The notes beneath the pieces are model-generated. The model saw only the letters and a program-made list of their open reading frames with translations. It searched no databases and was not told where the DNA came from. A stretch of DNA of 64,000 nt from assembly GCF_004000885.1 (NCBI RefSeq), contig NZ_BIMC01000020.1:54087-118086 (forward strand), given 5' to 3'. Below, in pieces: positions 62,579 to 64,000 of the stretch (positions are counted from its first letter, which is position 1; each line of letters begins with the position of its first letter). The DNA is from Paenibacillus glucanolyticus NBRC 15330 (GTDB taxonomy: Bacteria > Bacillota > Bacilli > Paenibacillales > Paenibacillaceae). Made by a program: the position numbers and the translations under genes.

Positions 62579-62644
62579 GGTTAAACATGAAGGGACAACG
62601 GATGGATTCCTTTCGACTAACAACCATTCAAGGAGGACTCCCGT

Positions 62645-63757
62645 TTGAATGTTCGAGTAAAATATCCGATCCTCCCGTTCTTGCTGTTCATCGCCCTGTT
62701 GTTCTGCTTCATTGCAGCTCCTGTCGCGGTATATTCGCAGCAGGAAACAAGTCCTGCTATGCCTGATTCGGAAGAGGCGCGCCAACTTCTGGAGAACAGC
62801 CTATCCATCGTGGAGATTGATCATGAAATTGAACGGATAACCAAACGTCTGGATGAATTGCAGGTGCTTCAGAATGAGCTGCAAATCAAGATTCAGGATA
62901 TGGGCACACGCATTGATGATCGGCGGGATCGGGCAGGAGCTGTTCTTCGGTCTTATTACATAGGAGAACGGGATCACTTATTCTTGATGCTGTTTTCCGC
63001 CAAGGATTTAGCCGGTTTTTTTCGAATCATGGACTTCTACGATATTATCATTCAGAACGACCGGGATACGCTTACGGTTTACAACAATCAATACCGCTCC
63101 CTCGCATCAGCCCAGGCTGAAGCAACTCGAAACGCCGCTCAGCTCGCGGATGTAAAGGACAGCCTTGTCAAGCAGCGCGAGCGGGTACTTGCGCTTGAGA
63201 AGCAGGTTGACGGGGCTCTGACAGCCAGCGGCAACCCGGATGCGATGAAAAAGCTGATTGAAGAATTCACACGGTATTGGGAGAATGTAGGACTGTATGA
63301 GGTGAAACGTCACTTTCAGGCCCTGGCCAGTGCCATGGAGAATCTGCCGCAATTTGTCCAAGGTAGCAAAAATATGTTGAAAACCAACGGGAAGGTGTAC
63401 ACCATTGATATCCATGAGGATGATCTCAACGCATTTTTGAGGTCCCAGGATGAAATTTTTAATGCCTTTTCGTTTCATTTTGACGACGGGAAGGTGACAG
63501 CTACCGGTGAAAGCGGCAATCTATCCCTCCTGATTGAAGGAAAATACACCGTAATCAATGAACCGGAGAACGCCATCATGTTTCAAGTCGATAAACTTGT
63601 GTTTAATCGGCTGGAACTCCCGGATACAACCCGCAAAGCTTTACAGGAAGAATTCGACATGAACTTTTATCCGAAACAGCTGGTGTCCTTCTTGAAGGCA
63701 ATCGAAGTATCGAGCGAGGACCAAAGACTCGTGGTGAAAATGGAACTGGACTTATAG
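62645..63757 (+). CDS. Exported coiled-coil protein with a C-terminal beta-rich domain
   Basis: 370 residues from TTG 62645, with AAGGAGG 8 bases upstream. A signal peptide (LPFLLFIALLFCFIAAPVAVYS) precedes a coiled coil (about 55–95), then RSYYIGERDHLFLMLFSAKDLAGFF, which resembles the N-terminal part of PcsB/CwlO-type peptidoglycan hydrolase regulators, and a second helical pair (150–190). From about residue 250 a different domain begins (YTIDIHEDDLNAFLRSQ), with the D/EDLNAF pattern and beta strands found in DUF2140/DUF2993-like lipid-binding proteins. No catalytic hydrolase domain is visible. I do not know a named family with this combination. Confidence 0.7.
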   Translation: MNVRVKYPILPFLLFIALLFCFIAAPVAVYSQQETSPAMPDSEEARQLLENSLSIVEIDHEIERITKRLDELQVLQNELQIKIQDMGTRIDDRRDRAGAVLRSYYIGERDHLFLMLFSAKDLAGFFRIMDFYDIIIQNDRDTLTVYNNQYRSLASAQAEATRNAAQLADVKDSLVKQRERVLALEKQVDGALTASGNPDAMKKLIEEFTRYWENVGLYEVKRHFQALASAMENLPQFVQGSKNMLKTNGKVYTIDIHEDDLNAFLRSQDEIFNAFSFHFDDGKVTATGESGNLSLLIEGKYTVINEPENAIMFQVDKLVFNRLELPDTTRKALQEEFDMNFYPKQLVSFLKAIEVSSEDQRLVVKMELDL

Positions 63758-63813
63758 CGGGCCCCCTCTCTCTGGTGCCGTAGTCCTGACAAAACGAACA
63801 AGCTGCCCTGGAT

Positions 63814-64000
63814 TGAACTGCACCCCATTTGTTAGACATATCTAACAGTTGGAGGTGCAGTTTTGACTAAATTTACGAAGGATAGCAAATTGGCATTAAT
63901 TCAAGGGTATGACTCTGATCTTCTGTCTCAAACAGAATACGCAAATCAAATGCGTGTAACCAAGTCTCAATTCCAATATTGGTTGAAGCTCTATGAGATG
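63814..64000 (+). mobile_element. Left end of an IS3-family insertion sequence (IS150-like)
   Basis: TGAACTGCACCCCA at 63814–63827 is a typical terminal repeat of this group, beginning with TG. Inside follows the palindrome TGTTAGA-CATA-TCTAACA (63830–63847), the ribosome site and a transposase frame running off the window. The right end is outside, so length and target duplication cannot be seen. Confidence 0.75.
63863..64000 (+). CDS. IS3-family transposase OrfA (partial)
   Basis: 46 codons from TTG 63863, with GGAGGTG 5 bases upstream, run to the window end. MTKFTKDSKLALIQGYDSDL, SQTEYANQM and TKSQFQYWLKLYEM form the N-terminal helix-turn-helix found in OrfA of IS3-family elements. OrfA and OrfB are usually joined by a -1 frameshift further on. 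Confidence 0.78.
   Translation, partial: MTKFTKDSKLALIQGYDSDLLSQTEYANQMRVTKSQFQYWLKLYEM

Noticed and set aside
1..64000. CRISPR arrays, tRNA or rRNA genes, prophage genes
   Set aside because: I found no regularly spaced repeats, cloverleaf-like sequence, rRNA segments or phage structural genes in the window.

Overview
This window looks like a chromosomal segment of a spore-forming, Gram-positive Firmicute, most likely a Paenibacillus or close relative. Three things support this. The gene order largely follows the Bacillus subtilis stretch yllA–mraZ–dcw–ftsAZ–spoIIGA–sigE–sigG–ylm–divIVA–ileS–ylyA–lspA–ylyB–pyr. Several components differ from Bacillus in a Paenibacillus-like way: a type-2 isoleucyl-tRNA synthetase, DapL-type diaminopimelate synthesis, and murF and murA inside the dcw cluster. 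The strand-specific AGGAGG ribosome sites and TTG/GTG starts fit this group. Nearly everything is read from the minus strand; only the DksA-like gene, two genes at the right end and an IS fragment are on the plus strand.

Layout from left to right. 1–1192: the end of a WXG100 gene and a gene whose product resembles EspG-type secretion chaperones, suggesting the edge of a type VII secretion locus. 1413–3712: ABC exporter ATPase, a permease interrupted by an in-frame TGA, and a TetR regulator. 3956–12650: pyrR-pyrB-pyrC-carA-carB-pyrF-pyrE, controlled by a PyrR-binding attenuator at 12722–12918; pyrP, pyrK and pyrD are absent. 12969–16648: dapL and an ABC-F ATPase preceded by a leader peptide and a terminator-like attenuator. 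16724–23242: rluD-type synthase, lspA, the DksA-like gene, a DUF5665 protein and T-box-controlled ileS. 23255–27377: divIVA, ylmH, ylmG, sepF, ylmE, pgeF, ylmC. 27569–30366: sigG, sigE, spoIIGA. 30741–50470: the division and cell-wall cluster from mraZ to ftsZ. 50679–53620: ahcY and bshC. 53811–59507: an oppABCDF oligopeptide importer. 59657–61813: DUF3397 protein, panE, RsfA-like regulator. 62157–64000: DUF2626 protein, an exported coiled-coil protein and the left end of an IS3-family element.

The genes form a growth, division and sporulation block. DapL makes meso-diaminopimelate, MurA to MurG and MraY build the lipid-linked precursor, SEDS and PASTA-PBP proteins polymerise it, and FtsA/FtsZ/SepF/DivIVA place the septum. 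SpoIIGA, sigma-E and sigma-G take over in sporulation. Regulatory sites visible in the DNA include a threefold 10-bp repeat of the MraZ-box type before mraZ with a sigma-H-like promoter, a long-spacer promoter before spoIIGA, a sigma-F/G-like promoter before sigG, and a series of Rho-independent terminators delimiting the units.
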